NCBI RefSeq assembly: GCF_036850765.1
Contig: NC_089490.1
Location: 291,382,982-291,446,981, forward strand
Direction of reading: 5' to 3'
Length of the DNA stretch: 64,000 nt
From: Saccopteryx bilineata
Taxonomy: Eukaryota > Chordata > Mammalia > Chiroptera > Emballonuridae
In this document: in pieces, positions 45,291 to 56,639 of the stretch
Layout of the letters: each line of letters starts with the position of its first letter
Position numbering within the stretch: position 1 is the first letter of the stretch
Notes under the pieces: model-generated
What the model was told of the DNA's origin: nothing
Database searches by the model: none
What the model saw: only the letters and a program-made list of their open reading frames with translations
Program-made: the position numbers and the translations under genes

Positions 45291-46882
45291 GAGACACAAA
45301 GAATCCTAATCTGCAAACACATTAATCATGATGGAGGAAGTGATCAAGTGAAATACCTCTAATGTTTTATAATTTTTAACCAAATAAATAGACTTTCTAA
45401 ATCCATATGAAGAATCTTTTGGAAGCCATATACTATCAAGCTAATGAAGTGTATTTGGCTCCTACCATGACTACTCTGTGGGCTAAAAGTTTCTCATGAT
45501 GAATTGTACATTAAGTTGAGATTTTCAGTCCAAGAATGCTCTATTCCATCTTCAGTGTGAAACTGATAATGTAGTACTGGTGTTGCTGACTAAATTAATA
45601 TGTAGGACTTGTGTTCCAATTTCTAGCGATAATTAAAGTATTCCTAAAATTTAAAGAAGATTATTTTCCACATATAATTATCAAAATACCTTTCTTGAGA
45701 TTGATTCAGCAGCTTAAGAGAATTCAATGTATGTGTTGAAAATCAAATGTGATTGTTAAAAGTGAAATAACAGTGCCAAAGTACTATTTCCTAAAAGAGA
45801 AAATATATCATATAAGCTTTAGAGAATGGCAAGTTTTAAAAGTTGTTTGATTTCTTTTTATATAAAAAGGAAAGAAACTTAAAATGAAGAGTGGTAAAAT
45901 TAATTCCATGATAATTCAAAAGGACCTAAATTTTAATAGCATCCAATTTTATGTGCCAAAGAGAAAATGGAAAAGACAAGAGAAAGAATGATAACCTCTA
46001 TCTACCTAATAAATCTGAGTAAAAGCCAAGAGTAGTAGCTTCCTCAAGGGGATAAAATCTAGCTTGCTTCACTTTATCTGCCAAGAAGAAGGGGAATGAG
46101 AAAAGCAGAGAAAAGCATGTAACAGAAAGCATGTCTTTGAATAAAACTCATATGGTGTTTTTAGAATCCTTAATTCCACCAATAAGTACATTTTCTTAGC
46201 CAATTAAAATCAAAGGAAATGTTCCTGGCCAAGTATGTTAAAATCTCCTTTTCCATTACAACACATAGCCTTGATAGTTTTCCTGACTTGAGAAGGAACT
46301 ATTTTTAACTAGAAAAATAATGAACATTTATTTCTCTTTATGTGATATCTTAAAATATTAAATATTTATAGAATATTTGTTTTTATGTGATATTTATATG
46401 ATATTTTACCTTGTTCAGGAAAGACTTGATATAATTCCATCAAAATATTGATACCATTATTCTATGTTGATAATGATTAAGCATATTTTCTCTTTTCCAA
46501 AAAAACCCCCCAAAACATACCCTCTTTCTTTCTTGGTTCCCTATTAAGTAATTAAGCAAATCCCTTCAACTAATTATGTTTTAAAAAAGACTATCCATGC
46601 TGAAGTGGCTGCATCCTAGTTACGCATTTTGCTGGTATATTTTAAATTGCCACTGATTCTACTTTCTCTAACCATCAGTCACTTACAAACCAGATACACC
46701 TGAACCATTCTCCTTTATTTAGGATCATCATTCTATTTATCATCTTTACAAAAACTGAGCTTTAAAAGAAAATCTCTAAAAAAACATAAAAAAGTATGTC
46801 TCAGTAGACTGCTTATTTCACAGTTTTATGTCACAAACTTGTGATGTTTTCCTATCCTGATGAAAACTTTGGGAACGTAGGT
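45291..46882. other. No gene or clear repeat seen
   Basis: AT-rich single-copy-looking sequence. Confidence 0.5.
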
Positions 46883-46892
46883 ATAATTATTA

Positions 46893-47286
46893 TTTTTTGT
46901 GTGTGTATTTTTCTGAAGCTGGAAACAGGGAGACAGTCAGACAGACTTCCGCATGTGCTCAACCGGGATCCACCCGGCACGCCCACCAGGGGCTACGCTC
47001 TGCCCACCAGGGGGCGATGCTCTGCCCATCAAGGGCGCCGCTCTGTTGGGACCAGAGCCACTATAGCGCCTGAGGCAGAGGCCAAGGAGCCATCCCCAGT
47101 GCCTGGGGCATCTTTGCTCTAATGGAGCCTTGGCTGCGGGAGGGGAAGAGAGAGACAGAGAGGAAGGAGAGGGGGATGGGTGGAGAAGCAAATGGGCGCT
47201 TCTCCTGTGTGCCCTGGCCGGGAATCGAACCCGGGACTTCTGCACGCCAGGCTGACGCTCTACCACTGAGCAAACTGGCCAGGGCC
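46893..47286 (-). mobile_element. tRNA-derived SINE, type A, antisense, with TSD
   Basis: Minus strand: GGCCCTGGCCAGTTTGCTCA head, B box GGGTTCGATTCCCGGCC, body with three CACCAGGGG-type units, tail TTTTTCTGAAGCTGG (plus view) preceded by TTTTTTGTGTGTG. The duplication ATAATTATTA is perfect (46883-46892, 47287-47296). Confidence 0.96.
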
Positions 47287-47366
47287 ATAATTATTAATTT
47301 ATGTGAAATAAACTGATATTAAATAGACACGATTTCTAGAATTTTCTAAAAAAGCTTCAAGATATA

Positions 47367-47439
47367 CTGCTCACAAAAATTAGGGGGTAATTTATTGCTT
47401 CATATTCATTTTGAAATATCCCCTAATTTTTGTGAGCAG
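47367..47439. mobile_element. 73-bp mariner-like MITE
   Basis: Almost entirely inverted repeat: the left end CTGCTCACAAAAATTAGGGG and the reverse complement of the right end are identical over 20 bp, with TA on both sides (47365-47366, 47440-47441). The right half (TTGCTTCATATTCATTTTGA and onward) equals the right end of the 244-bp element at 33538, so this is an internally deleted relative. Confidence 0.9.
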
Positions 47440-47441
47440 TA

Positions 47442-49956
47442 TATTTCATTTCCTTATACTGTTTGCAAATAGAGTTTTTGGAGTTAACAGCAGAGTATGG
47501 AAATTGAACATAAAAATTAAATGAAATCTTTATATTTTTATAAAGTTTCAAAATAAGAAGAGTATTAAGTCAATGTTACTATCTTCAAGGAATATAGAAC
47601 ATTATTTTCTTTTTTGCTATCTTCCCGCAGAATAAGTTTAAATGACTAAAGCAATGAGGGTTTCTCTAAACACCCTTTGGGATACTATAGTCTAATTCTA
47701 AACAGTTAGAAATTTTGGTAGGTGTGTAAACTCTCAAGGCATTTTTATGCATTGTTTCAGAAAATTGCTGTTCACAGATGACTTAATCAAAACCAGGTGC
47801 CATCTATAGAAGCAGATGATTGAAAAGTCATGCTGCGTTTTGCATAATATTTGCTACTTATTACTAGCCTAGATAATGTGTATTTATTTCCATGTTTCAT
47901 TTTTCTGTATAATGATTTTACATAGCTTATAAATAGAATTACTGTGAACTATCTAATGATGACTAAAAGCAGAAGGATTTTTAGGTTGAAGTTAAATGCA
48001 ATCAAGCAAGAATGATTAATTTTAAAAAATTTGCACCCTCAGTTAGTTTCCAAATAATATCAGCTTTTCTATTGTTTCTCTGATGTGACCCCTAATTGTC
48101 TTGAATAACAGAACTGATATTATTCAAAGTCATTTCAGAAGATAGTGAGCACAGGCCAGAAAACAAACATGTATTACTCTGTACTTCATGGACACACACA
48201 AATGTGTAGATACACACACATCTAAATGTGCAAAATATATTGACACACATAAATATATAAGTACATCTGTATTTACATGTTTAATTATCTTTCTATGTCA
48301 GCAATATTAATCACTATTATGTAGAAGCATTAAAGAGATGTAAGTTAAAATATAAGTTGGAGCTATCTCCTCATAAAATGGTAGAGTCATATAAATAGAT
48401 AAGGATCCCCCAGGCAGGATTGCAGGAGTATGTTGATAATAAAAACTGAGGTACTTAGGAAAGATTTGTAGGTGAATTACAATAGAAAGAAAGGAAAATC
48501 AAGAAGAGTCTACAAGGAATTCAAAATAGATGAGACATAGGGTTAAGAAGGAATTTAGGAAACTGAGATCTAATGGCAGTTTGTTGCTAGTAATGAATAG
48601 ATTTCAAGTGCTTGAATCTGAGCTTGTATCTGCATCAGTTACAGACATTACACAGGTTCCAAATGTCTCAATGCTTCATTTTCGTCTCTTGAAAAAAGAA
48701 AAACATATAATAATTATATTACAGATTTAAATTATGGATTAAATATGATCAAATTTAAATTCTTCTGCTTAAAACCATGTTATAATATTTTATTACATAT
48801 GTCATTTGTCCTATAATTATATTTGTATAACAAATGTCAATTTGCAGTGATTCAAGGGAAAAATAAATTATAGTGGGAATAATAGTATAATATATTCACC
48901 TAAGTCTAGAAGAAATTAGCTTCTATTTAAATAGATTTCTGTCATATAAACTGTGTGATGCATTATTCTTATTGTAGATGTTTATCTTGTACTTCTTTGG
49001 TATTCAGCTCAACAATTGAACCTAGTAAAATATCCACATGTAAAAGGAAGGAGTAATAAAATTAAGTGTCACTACAATCTAAGTCATAAACAAAACATTT
49101 TACCAGTTTACTTTTTGTAGATACTATGTTAAAAGTTATTTTCAAAAAGTCATAGTTTATTCACTGAAAGTTCTTGTTTTGCTTTCCATATATACAAATT
49201 TGAGAGAGGTACAAGTCTTGGTCAGCGAATTATCTTATGTACTACATCACTATTGTAATTATGTTTCCTGCAAATTTGTGCCCCTACTATTATTACTTTG
49301 TCATTTTGTATGTCCCTAAAATATTGAATAATTAAGAAGAGTTAGGTCTGAATTTTTAGAGTAAGATGGGGGGAAGTGATGGGGAGAATTACTTAAACTG
49401 TTATTTAGCCATTTGTTTTATAAAATTATATTTATTAATTTATCATTATTATGAGTATTGAGATCTTCATCTATAAGATTATCTTTTAATAAAATCTCAT
49501 GGTGTTTGTTTATACATACAGCCTAGAAAGGTCAAGCTTTTTGGAGACTTTCCCAGTTATATTTCAGAATCATATTATTTACCTGTTAAATGTCATTTTA
49601 TTTTCAGGCTGAAAACCAACTTTATCCCTCCATTATATTAATGTAATGAATGAAATTAAAAATGCATCCTCAGATTACCGAGCTAGAGCAAAGGGTAGCA
49701 TAATGCTACTATAAGTATAGATATAGAAGGTCAAATGTTTGCTTACTGCTGAGTTGTGTTATCACATAAAGTACAGAAAAATGAGTTAAGGCCATATATA
49801 AACAGTTAATAAGATTATGGTTTACATTCTACATCTAGTTTATTAATTAAGTTGACACGTACATAATATAAACCTTTAGCTCATGTTATCCATAGTAAAA
49901 ATATTTTCAAACTTGTTTATTTCTATTACTTAAATTCACTATGTAATTATTCTATT
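47442..49956. other. 2.5 kb AT-rich, no gene seen
   Basis: Short CA-rich patches near 48193-48250. No repeat recognised and no open frame with a motif. Confidence 0.5.
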
Positions 49957-49964
49957 CTCTAAGG

Positions 49965-50705
49965 CAGTACCTGGTCCCTACCGCCCACTAGTGGGCGTTC
50001 CAGCTTTCATGGTGGGCGGTAGTGGAACAATCAAAGTATAAATAAAAAGATAGATTTAACTATAGTGAGTTGTTTTATAAAGATTTATTCTGCCAAACTT
50101 AGCGAAAATCTGACATAAAGTACTTGGTAATTATTATTATATGCTTTAACTTGCTGTAACTCTGCTTTATAAATTTTATTTTATTTATTTTTTTCTTTTT
50201 CTGAAGCTGGAAACGGGGAGAGACAGTCAGACAGACTCCCGCATGCGCCCGACCGGGATCCACCCGGCACGCTCACCAGGGGCAACACTCTGCCCACCAG
50301 GGGGTGATGCTCTGCCCCTCCCGGGCATTGCTCTGCCACGACCAGAGCCACTCTAGCACCTGGGGCAGAGGCCAAGGAGCCATCCCCAGCACCGGGCCAT
50401 CTTTGCTCCAATGGAGCCTTGGCTGCGGGAGGGGAAGAGAGAGACAGAGAGGAAGGAGGGGGGGTGGAAAAGCAAATGGGTGCTTCTCCTATGTGCCCTG
50501 GCCGGGAATCGAACCCGGGTCCCCTGCACACCAGGCCGACGCTCTACCGCTGAGCCAACCGGCCAGGGCCATGCTTTATAAATTTTATAAAGTAAAGTTA
50601 CTTCCCTACTTTATAAATCACCATTACTGTGGAACCGGTGGGCAGTTAGAAAATTTTACTACTAACAGATACAAAAGTGGATGGTAAGTATAAACAGGTT
50701 GACTG
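49965..50705 (+). mobile_element. hAT element with 8-bp TSD, containing a SINE
   Basis: Starts CAGTACCTGGTCCCTACCGC and ends AACAGGTTGACTG, flanked by a perfect 8-bp duplication CTCTAAGG (49957-49964, 50706-50713), the length made by hAT transposases. A 16-bp palindrome CGCCCACTAGTGGGCG lies near the left end, and related GGTGGGCGGTAG and CCGGTGGGCAGTTAG motifs occur near 50010 and 50636, possibly subterminal transposase sites. Without the SINE (50180-50571) and its second target copy the element is about 332 bp and non-coding. Confidence 0.93.
50180..50571 (-). mobile_element. tRNA-derived SINE, type A, antisense, inside the hAT element
   Basis: Near-consensus copy with the minus-strand head GGCCCTGGCCGGTTGGCTCA and B box GGGTTCGATTCCCGGCC. 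It is flanked by a perfect 17-bp duplication TGCTTTATAAATTTTAT (50163-50179, 50572-50588) made of hAT sequence. The insertion postdates the hAT element. Confidence 0.97.
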
Positions 50706-50713
50706 CTCTAAGG

Positions 50714-51168
50714 TATTATAACATCATACAGTAGCATGTATTATCAGTTTAATACCATATTTTATTTATATATAAACATCATTTATTACATTTTTATATT
50801 GTATTGAAAATAAAATCTGGCAGAATTATATTGAGAATAAAATTAGAAACAGTGAATTTCAAATTCACATTTTATTGCTGTGCACATTGAAAATATCAGG
50901 AATCATGAATAGTGGATCTTTGTGAGGGCCGTGAATGTTTTAGCAGGGTGCCATGTTTAGATACCAGACATTTCTATTTTGACCAGCTCTGTCAAATAAA
51001 AGTGTCTATAAATATTCCATGTGTTGATCAACATACAGCTTTCTACAATCTCAGATGTTAATTTATGCCTACTGGTTAGACTGCTTTAGGTGAATACATT
51101 ACTAGACTCTTGATTATAATCATTAAATTTAGCAACCTCATTTTTACCTGTGCAATGGAGTATAGGTA
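50714..51168. other. No gene or clear repeat seen
   Basis: AT-rich spacer between the hAT element and the first LTR of the 5-bp-TSD family. Confidence 0.45.
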
Positions 51169-51173
51169 TCATA

Positions 51174-51397
51174 TGTTGGGCAAACAGTGTGTTAGGCTTG
51201 CTCACTTGTACCTTGTCTGATTGGTGCATGAGTATGGGGTAAACCTAAAACCTAGTGTGTATAGTTTATGTAAGGTGCAGGTGCTTGCCCTCAGGGCAGC
51301 AGACTGTAGATTGCAGATTGTCCCCTGCCAGTGGGAGGGCCATTATTTGCTATTGTTTTCTTGAGAAGGGGTTTCCCCATACTTGTTTGCTCATCAA

Positions 51398-51453
<56 letters not shown>

Positions 51454-51593
51454 CGGTATTCCTTGCCTGTTTGCTGGTCCACCACTGGGAGACTCTAATT
51501 AACGACATGGCCCACCATTTTCTGACTCTACAGTTCTTTACCATCTGCCCGAATCAAATGTGGACCTGCATGGCCACAGCCAGTGACCTTCCA
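51174..51593 (+). mobile_element. Solo LTR, TGTTGGGCA family, copy 1
   Basis: Begins TGTTGGGCAAACAGTG and ends in CCA, flanked by the 5-bp duplication TCATA (51169-51173, 51594-51598). It shares GTGCTTGCCCTCA, GGAGGGCCATTATTTGCTAT and CTTTACCATCTGCCCGAATC with copy 3 at 60.1 kb. A (GA)24 microsatellite (51404-51451) takes the place of the purine-rich middle of copy 3. It is 420 bp. A 5-bp duplication fits class I or III endogenous retroviruses; the class is undecided. Confidence 0.85.
51404..51451. repeat. (GA)24 microsatellite in the LTR
   Basis: 48 bp of uninterrupted GA. It creates SLSLSL/EREREREL-type artefact frames in both directions. Confidence 0.97.
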
Positions 51594-51598
51594 TCATA

Positions 51599-52059
51599 TA
51601 TAAGCAATCAAACTAAAAACCAAACAAACATATATTAGGTGACATAGCACATTTATGTGTTTAGAAGAAATTTAATGTGGAAATAATGCTTTTATATTAT
51701 TTGAACAACAAAATTTAAAAAGTTTTTAAAAATGATGTATTTAGAAAATTAATAAGAACTATTTAATACTCCCTCTGTGAACTGTATAAATAGTTATTGA
51801 TGTCAAATAGATTATTAATATGATTTGTTTATTTTATATCTATATAACAAGGTATTAAGATTAATAACAGTAAAAGACATATACAAGAGCACAAGATCTA
51901 TAATGTTTCTTAAATATAGGTACATTCTCAAAGGACCTCTTGAGAAATTGCTGCCAAGTTAATACTTTTTTGTGAAGTTGGTAAAGTGCCAGAATTTTAA
52001 GTTAATTACTATTTTAAAAACACGATATCGATATCCAGTCTCATTATAAACTCCTATGA
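51599..52059. other. AT-rich spacer
   Basis: Nothing recognised. Confidence 0.45.
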
Positions 52060-52117
52060 GTTATGATTTCAGCATATTAATTTTGGGAGGAGTGAAATTC
52101 AGCCCATAACAATACCT
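52060..52117 (-). mobile_element. MaLR LTR 5' end fragment, antisense
   Basis: GATTTCAGCATATTAATTTT, GGGAGGAGTGAAATTCAGCC and CATAACAATACC match the antisense start of MaLR LTRs (GATTTCAACATATGAATTTT...). Only this end survives. Confidence 0.6.
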
Positions 52118-52516
52118 CTTCCATAATCATCAGGTAAATACATACAAGAGAATGGAAAAATAATTTATAACATTAGTCCATAATGACATGTTAAAATTAG
52201 GTTTTAGTACTCTATTTATACAATTTAGTTATAATGCCTTTATAATTTAAAGGTGCATTGTTTATTTGTGTGTGCACAATGATCAGAGAGATCACACTGT
52301 ATTCTCACAGTTTACTGTGTTATCTTATAGAGTTTATTGTGTGAAAACTAAGTTGTTATAAAGTTAAAACCTAATAATATATAATAGTTTTTTTTAAAGC
52401 CTGATACATTTAATATTTTCTAACAAATATAATTTCTTGTCTTTAAATTCCAAGGTGTGTGTGTGTGTGTTTAAATTATTTAACTAAGAAAAAAATAGCA
52501 ATCAAACCACTACTCA
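52118..52516. other. AT-rich spacer
   Basis: A (GT)8 run at 52455-52470; nothing else recognised. Confidence 0.45.
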
Positions 52517-52531
52517 AAACATAACTGCATT

Positions 52532-52750
52532 AAAATAAAAGAAAAAACTCATGGACATGGACAACAGTGTGGTGATTGTTTATGGGGGGTTGTGGGAGGA
52601 TTTGGAGGGTAGAGGGGAGATGAATGGTGATAGATGGACTTTGCTTGGGGGATGAACACACAATACAGTCTACAGAGATATGCTGTACAATTGGGCACCT
52701 AAAACCTCTATAATTATTTATCAGTACCACCTCAATACATTCAATAAAAG
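52532..52750 (+). mobile_element. 5'-truncated L1 3' UTR insertion with TSD
   Basis: CATGGACATGGACAACAGTG, TGGTGATTG, a G-rich tract (52582-52619), AATGGTGATAGATGGACTTT and an end in CAATACATTCAATAAAAG follow an L1 3' UTR type found in laurasiatherian genomes. The flanks AAACATAACTGCATT (52517-52531) and AAACATAATTGCATT (52751-52765) form a 15-bp duplication with one mismatch. Confidence 0.82.
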
Positions 52751-52765
52751 AAACATAATTGCATT

Positions 52766-53137
52766 TTATTCTCTTTTAATACCACAGGGAAAAAAAGGCC
52801 CTGAACTTTCTGTCATTACTGAACATCAATATATTTTTAAATTGATAATTTGAGATTAGTTTGCTTTGTCAGTTAGGACTGAAGGCCAAGAAATTGAGAA
52901 ATGACTATAGTAGGCATATGTAAGTATGTGTATATGTGTGTGTGTATACTGTAAGTATATATGCAAACTATTCATCTAGCTGTATCTGTATTTAATCTAT
53001 ATCTATATATCTCTTAATAAGTAAGGAAACAAAGAGGAAATCAGCATATTAACTTTCAAATATCAGTCTTTATCTGACCCAAAATATAATGTTCCATAAT
53101 TTATGAGTAAGATTCAATAAGATTATAGAGTATACTT
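52766..53137. other. AT-rich spacer
   Basis: Short TA/TG-rich patches at 52918-53010; nothing else recognised. Confidence 0.45.
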
Positions 53138-53479
53138 TTTTTTTTTTTTTACAGAGACAGAGAGAGAGTCAGAGAGAGGGACAGACAGGGACAGTCAGGA
53201 ACAGAGAGAGATGAGAAGCATCAATCATCAGATTTTCGTTGCGACACCTTAGTTATTCATTGATTGCTTTCTCATATGTGCCTTGACCAAGGGCCTTTAG
53301 CAGACTGAGTAACCCCTTGCTCAAGCCAGAGACTTTGGGTTCAAGCTGGTGAGCTTTTGCTCAAATGAGCTCATCAGAGCTTTTGCTGGTGAGCTTGTGC
53401 TCAAGCTGGCGACCTCGGGGTCTGGAATCTGGGTCTTCCACATCCGTGTTCAATGTTCTGTGCCACCACCTGGTCAGGC
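53138..53479 (-). mobile_element. tRNA-derived SINE, type B, antisense, with TSD
   Basis: Plus view: T-run, ACAGAGACAGAGAGAGAGTC, GATGAGAAGCATCAATCATC, GATTGCTTTCTCATATGTGC, GTAACCCCTTGCTCAAGCCA, duplicated GCTGGTGAGCTTNTGCTCAA modules and the head GTGCCACCACCTGGTCAGGC. Flanks TATAGAGTATACTT and TATAGGGCATACTT (53124-53137, 53480-53493). Confidence 0.93.
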
Positions 53480-53493
53480 TATAGGGCATACTT

Positions 53494-54977
53494 AATGTTA
53501 GCGCCTCAAGCTGTTGGACATGTTCCCAAGAAGAAAAAAAGAAATGTGAACTCTGAGCAGAGCCCTGCACATAACAAAGTATTTATAAATGTTTGTTAAA
53601 TACACAGATCTTCAAGAGTCACGGTGATGCTGGTAGCCAGTTTCCCAGGAACCTGCCCTGTAATTAGCTATAGCTAATTAAAACCTGCTTTTTTCCCATC
53701 TCTGTTGAGAAGGGAAAAAAGCTAGAAATAGTTTAAATGAAATACTTACAAGAGGAAAAATGCCAAATAAAGCAATCCAATAATCTAGTTTATCTTATGC
53801 TACCCAAATCCTCTTCATATTTTAAAGGACAACTATTCCCAGGCATTGAGAAATGAGAGAAAAAAAAAATTTATAGGTGGGGTGAGATGGCTGGAAGAAA
53901 TTTGAAATATGTGTCATAATATTCTGCACTGTTCCTGATTCAGCTACTATATTCAATTCAACAGTAGTGTGCATGTGTTTGCTCTTTGCCTTATTTGATG
54001 ACAGGAAGCTGAGGTATCTCTGGAATAAGGAATGGAGAAGAAGGAAGAGGAACATCTTCAAACCTTTAAATTAATTATATTATTTTTATAACATGAATTA
54101 GGTTTGTTTGCTATAGCCCTGACTGAAAACTTATCAGTAATCATCAGCCATTATTTAGTAAACATAAGGGCCATTTGTTACTGTTATTCCAGATGTGGAA
54201 AGTAATGACTTTATCTTTAAAGCAGCACTTGTTACCATGAGCAAATTATCACAGGGAATTTCCAAGATATAGATCAATTTGTGAGTTGGTGGCAGTAAAT
54301 TAGAATGCAATACAATATAGAACAAAGTGTCAATGGCAACAAGTGTACATATCTGCCTTTTTATCAGTTTCTTTTTAAGTGAGTAAAAAGACCTGGAAGA
54401 CCAGATCTCTAGCAAAGAGAGAGGAAAATTCTGCATAAAATATACAGAGTAAATTGTGAACTTGGATGCACAAAGGGACACATCATCTGTTGAGGTCTTT
54501 CCAAACTTGAACGTATGCAGAAGCTTAATCCAATTTTAGGTTTTTAAATAATGTATAAATTATATTTAATTAATCACATAAGGCTATTTCAGTAATTCTC
54601 ATTTATGTATTTTATCTATAAAAATGATGAATTTAGGAAGCAAGCATTCAAGTCACTTATTTTCTGTTCTAATCTTGTTGTTTAAACAGATGAAGGGAAT
54701 CAAAAGTAAGTCAACACAGAAAATTTATCTCTCTCTGTGTAAGGAATCAAGACTTAAGAAAAAAAAAAAGGAGTTTTGTTAGAGGAAAACCATGTATATA
54801 ACCAAGATTTCTTAAAAAGTGCAGTTAATGAATCAACATTAAAGATACAACCATGGAAATGAGTAACTCCAGACAGAGAAAAGAGTCTTTGCAGGAGCTA
54901 AACATCTATGATTGGATAGATTATTTATTCACATGGCCATCAAAGGTAAAACAATGGTTAAAATATAAGGAAAAAAA
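53494..54977. other. No gene or clear repeat seen
   Basis: AT-rich. The 108-codon minus-strand frame at 54155-54481 and the 79-codon frame at 53822-54061 have no recognisable domain. Confidence 0.45.
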
Positions 54978-54986
54978 GAAGACCAT

Positions 54987-55371
54987 GGCCCTGGCAGGTT
55001 GGCTCAGTGGTAGAGCGTCGGCCTGGCGTGCAAAGAGTCCCGGGTTCGATTCCCGGCCGGGGCACACAGGAGAAGCGCCCATCTGCTTCTCCACCCCTCC
55101 CCCTCTCCTTCCTCTCTGTCTCTCTCTTCCCCTCCCGCAGCCGAGGCTCCATTGGAGCAAAGATGGCCCGGGCCCTGGGGATGGTTCCTTGGCCTCTGCC
55201 CCAGGTGCTAGAGTGGCTCTGGTCGCAACAGAGCGACACCCCGGAGGGGCAGAGCATCACCCCCTGGTGGGCAGAGCATTGCCTCCTGGTGGGTGTGCCG
55301 GGTGGATCCCAGTCGGGTGCATGCGGGAGTCTGTCTGACTGACTCTCCCCGTTTCCAGCTTCGGAAAAATA

Positions 55372-55411
<40 letters not shown>
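54987..55411 (+). mobile_element. tRNA-derived SINE, type A, young, A38 tail
   Basis: Near-consensus head (GCCCTGGCAGGTTGGCTCAG, GGTAGAGCGTCGGCCTGGCG), B box GGGTTCGATTCCCGGCC, body with three GGTGGGC-type units and an uninterrupted run of 38 A (55373-55410). The duplication GAAGACCAT flanks it (54978-54986, 55412-55420). The long pure tail is a sign of recent insertion. Confidence 0.97.
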
Positions 55412-55412
<1 letters not shown>

Positions 55413-55420
55413 AAGACCAT

Positions 55421-55740
55421 GATCAAGAAGTTAAAACTTTGAGATAATGAAGGAAATAATCTGGGGTTAACCAGTGACAGAAGAATATCCTGTAGAACAT
55501 CTGTTCTTCAATCACAATTTCTAAAGATTTTCTTTTCTTTTCTTTTAGATTATTATTATTAAAACAAAATTTATGCTCACTAGTTTTCAGAACAATTTTT
55601 ACCACACCTTTCTCATTCCTGAGTTCTCTATTTGATTCACTTTAGGTAGATTAGTTTTGCCTTTTGATAGTTTTATACATTTTCTCTATTTTTAAAAGTA
55701 TCCATAAAAATTAGAATTTTAGATAAGCAATTATGTTCTT
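55421..55740. other. AT-rich spacer
   Basis: (TTTTC)n at about 55531-55548; nothing else recognised. Confidence 0.4.
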
Positions 55741-55744
55741 TCAG

Positions 55745-56215
55745 ATCTTTGGATATAGCATTCTCTTAATATCTGGCTACCAAATTGCTTCAGGAAAGTC
55801 AAGAGTCAGTTTAATTACTACTCTTACATAAAGGAATCAATCTGCTTATCACAACCCCACTTCCTCCATATACTATTAGCTATTGCATTCTGGACTTTTA
55901 TCATGATGTGTCTAGGAATGAATTTATTTATATTGATTCTGCCTTAGATTTTTTGGGATTCATGGAATTCTGTATTGGTATCTTTAATCAATACTGGAAA
56001 ATTTGCAGACATTGTCTTTATATTTTGCCTTTGATCTCCATTTAATATTCATTAGACTCTTGCTCTATCCTCTTTTATCTTGATTAATATTTTGTATTTT
56101 ATATTTTTTATTTCTGCCACACTGCAAACTGACATTTAAATTTAAAATTTTCTCTTCAGCTGAGAAAAGAAAAATAGAAGAAATTGTTTTGATTTTGGGT
56201 TTGATGATTAGTTTT
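55745..56215 (-). mobile_element. Ancient L1-type fragment, antisense
   Basis: ATCTGGCTACCAAATTGCTT, AAGTCAAGAGTCAGTTTAAT, ATCATGATGTGTCTAGGAAT, TTTTTTGGGATTCATGGAAT, TCAATACTGGAAAATTTGCA and CATTAGACTCTTGCTCTAT follow an old mammalian L1-associated consensus that I know from its antisense form. Strongly diverged. Confidence 0.5.
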
Positions 56216-56244
56216 TAGATGTAATATTAAAAGTAAGTTTATTA

Positions 56245-56612
56245 GCCTGATCAGGCAGTGGCACTAATGGATAGAGCATCAGCCTGGAATGCAGAGGACC
56301 CATGTTCAAAATTCCAAGGTTTCTACTTTGAGCACAGGCTCACCAGCTTGAATGCAGGGTTGAGTGTGGGATCATAGACATGGCCCCATGGTCATTGGCC
56401 TAAGCTCAAAGGTCGCCGGCTTGAAACCCAATGTTGCTGGCTTAAGCAAGGTGTAACTTGTGTGACTGGATCCCCTGGGTCAAGGTACATATGAAAAAGC
56501 AATGAACAACTAAGGTGCCACAACATAAGTTGATATTTCTCATCTCTCTCCCTTTCTTTCTATCTCTCTCTCTCATTCCTTGCTAAAAATAATAAATAAA
56601 TAAATAAATACA
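56245..56612 (+). mobile_element. tRNA-derived SINE, type B, old copy
   Basis: GCCTGATCAGGCAGTGGCAC, AATGGATAGAGCATCAGCCT, B-box-like TGTTCAAAATTCC, GCTCACCAGCTTGAATG modules, AAGCAATGAACAACTAAGGT, a pyrimidine tail, and an (AATA)n end at 56586-56610. Confidence 0.9.
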
Positions 56613-56639
56613 TGAAATATACTTTATTAAAAAACTGAT

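Noticed and set aside
51255..51638. Frames with long Glu-Arg or Ser-Leu repeats
   Set aside because: Direct translation of the (GA)24 microsatellite in LTR copy 1.
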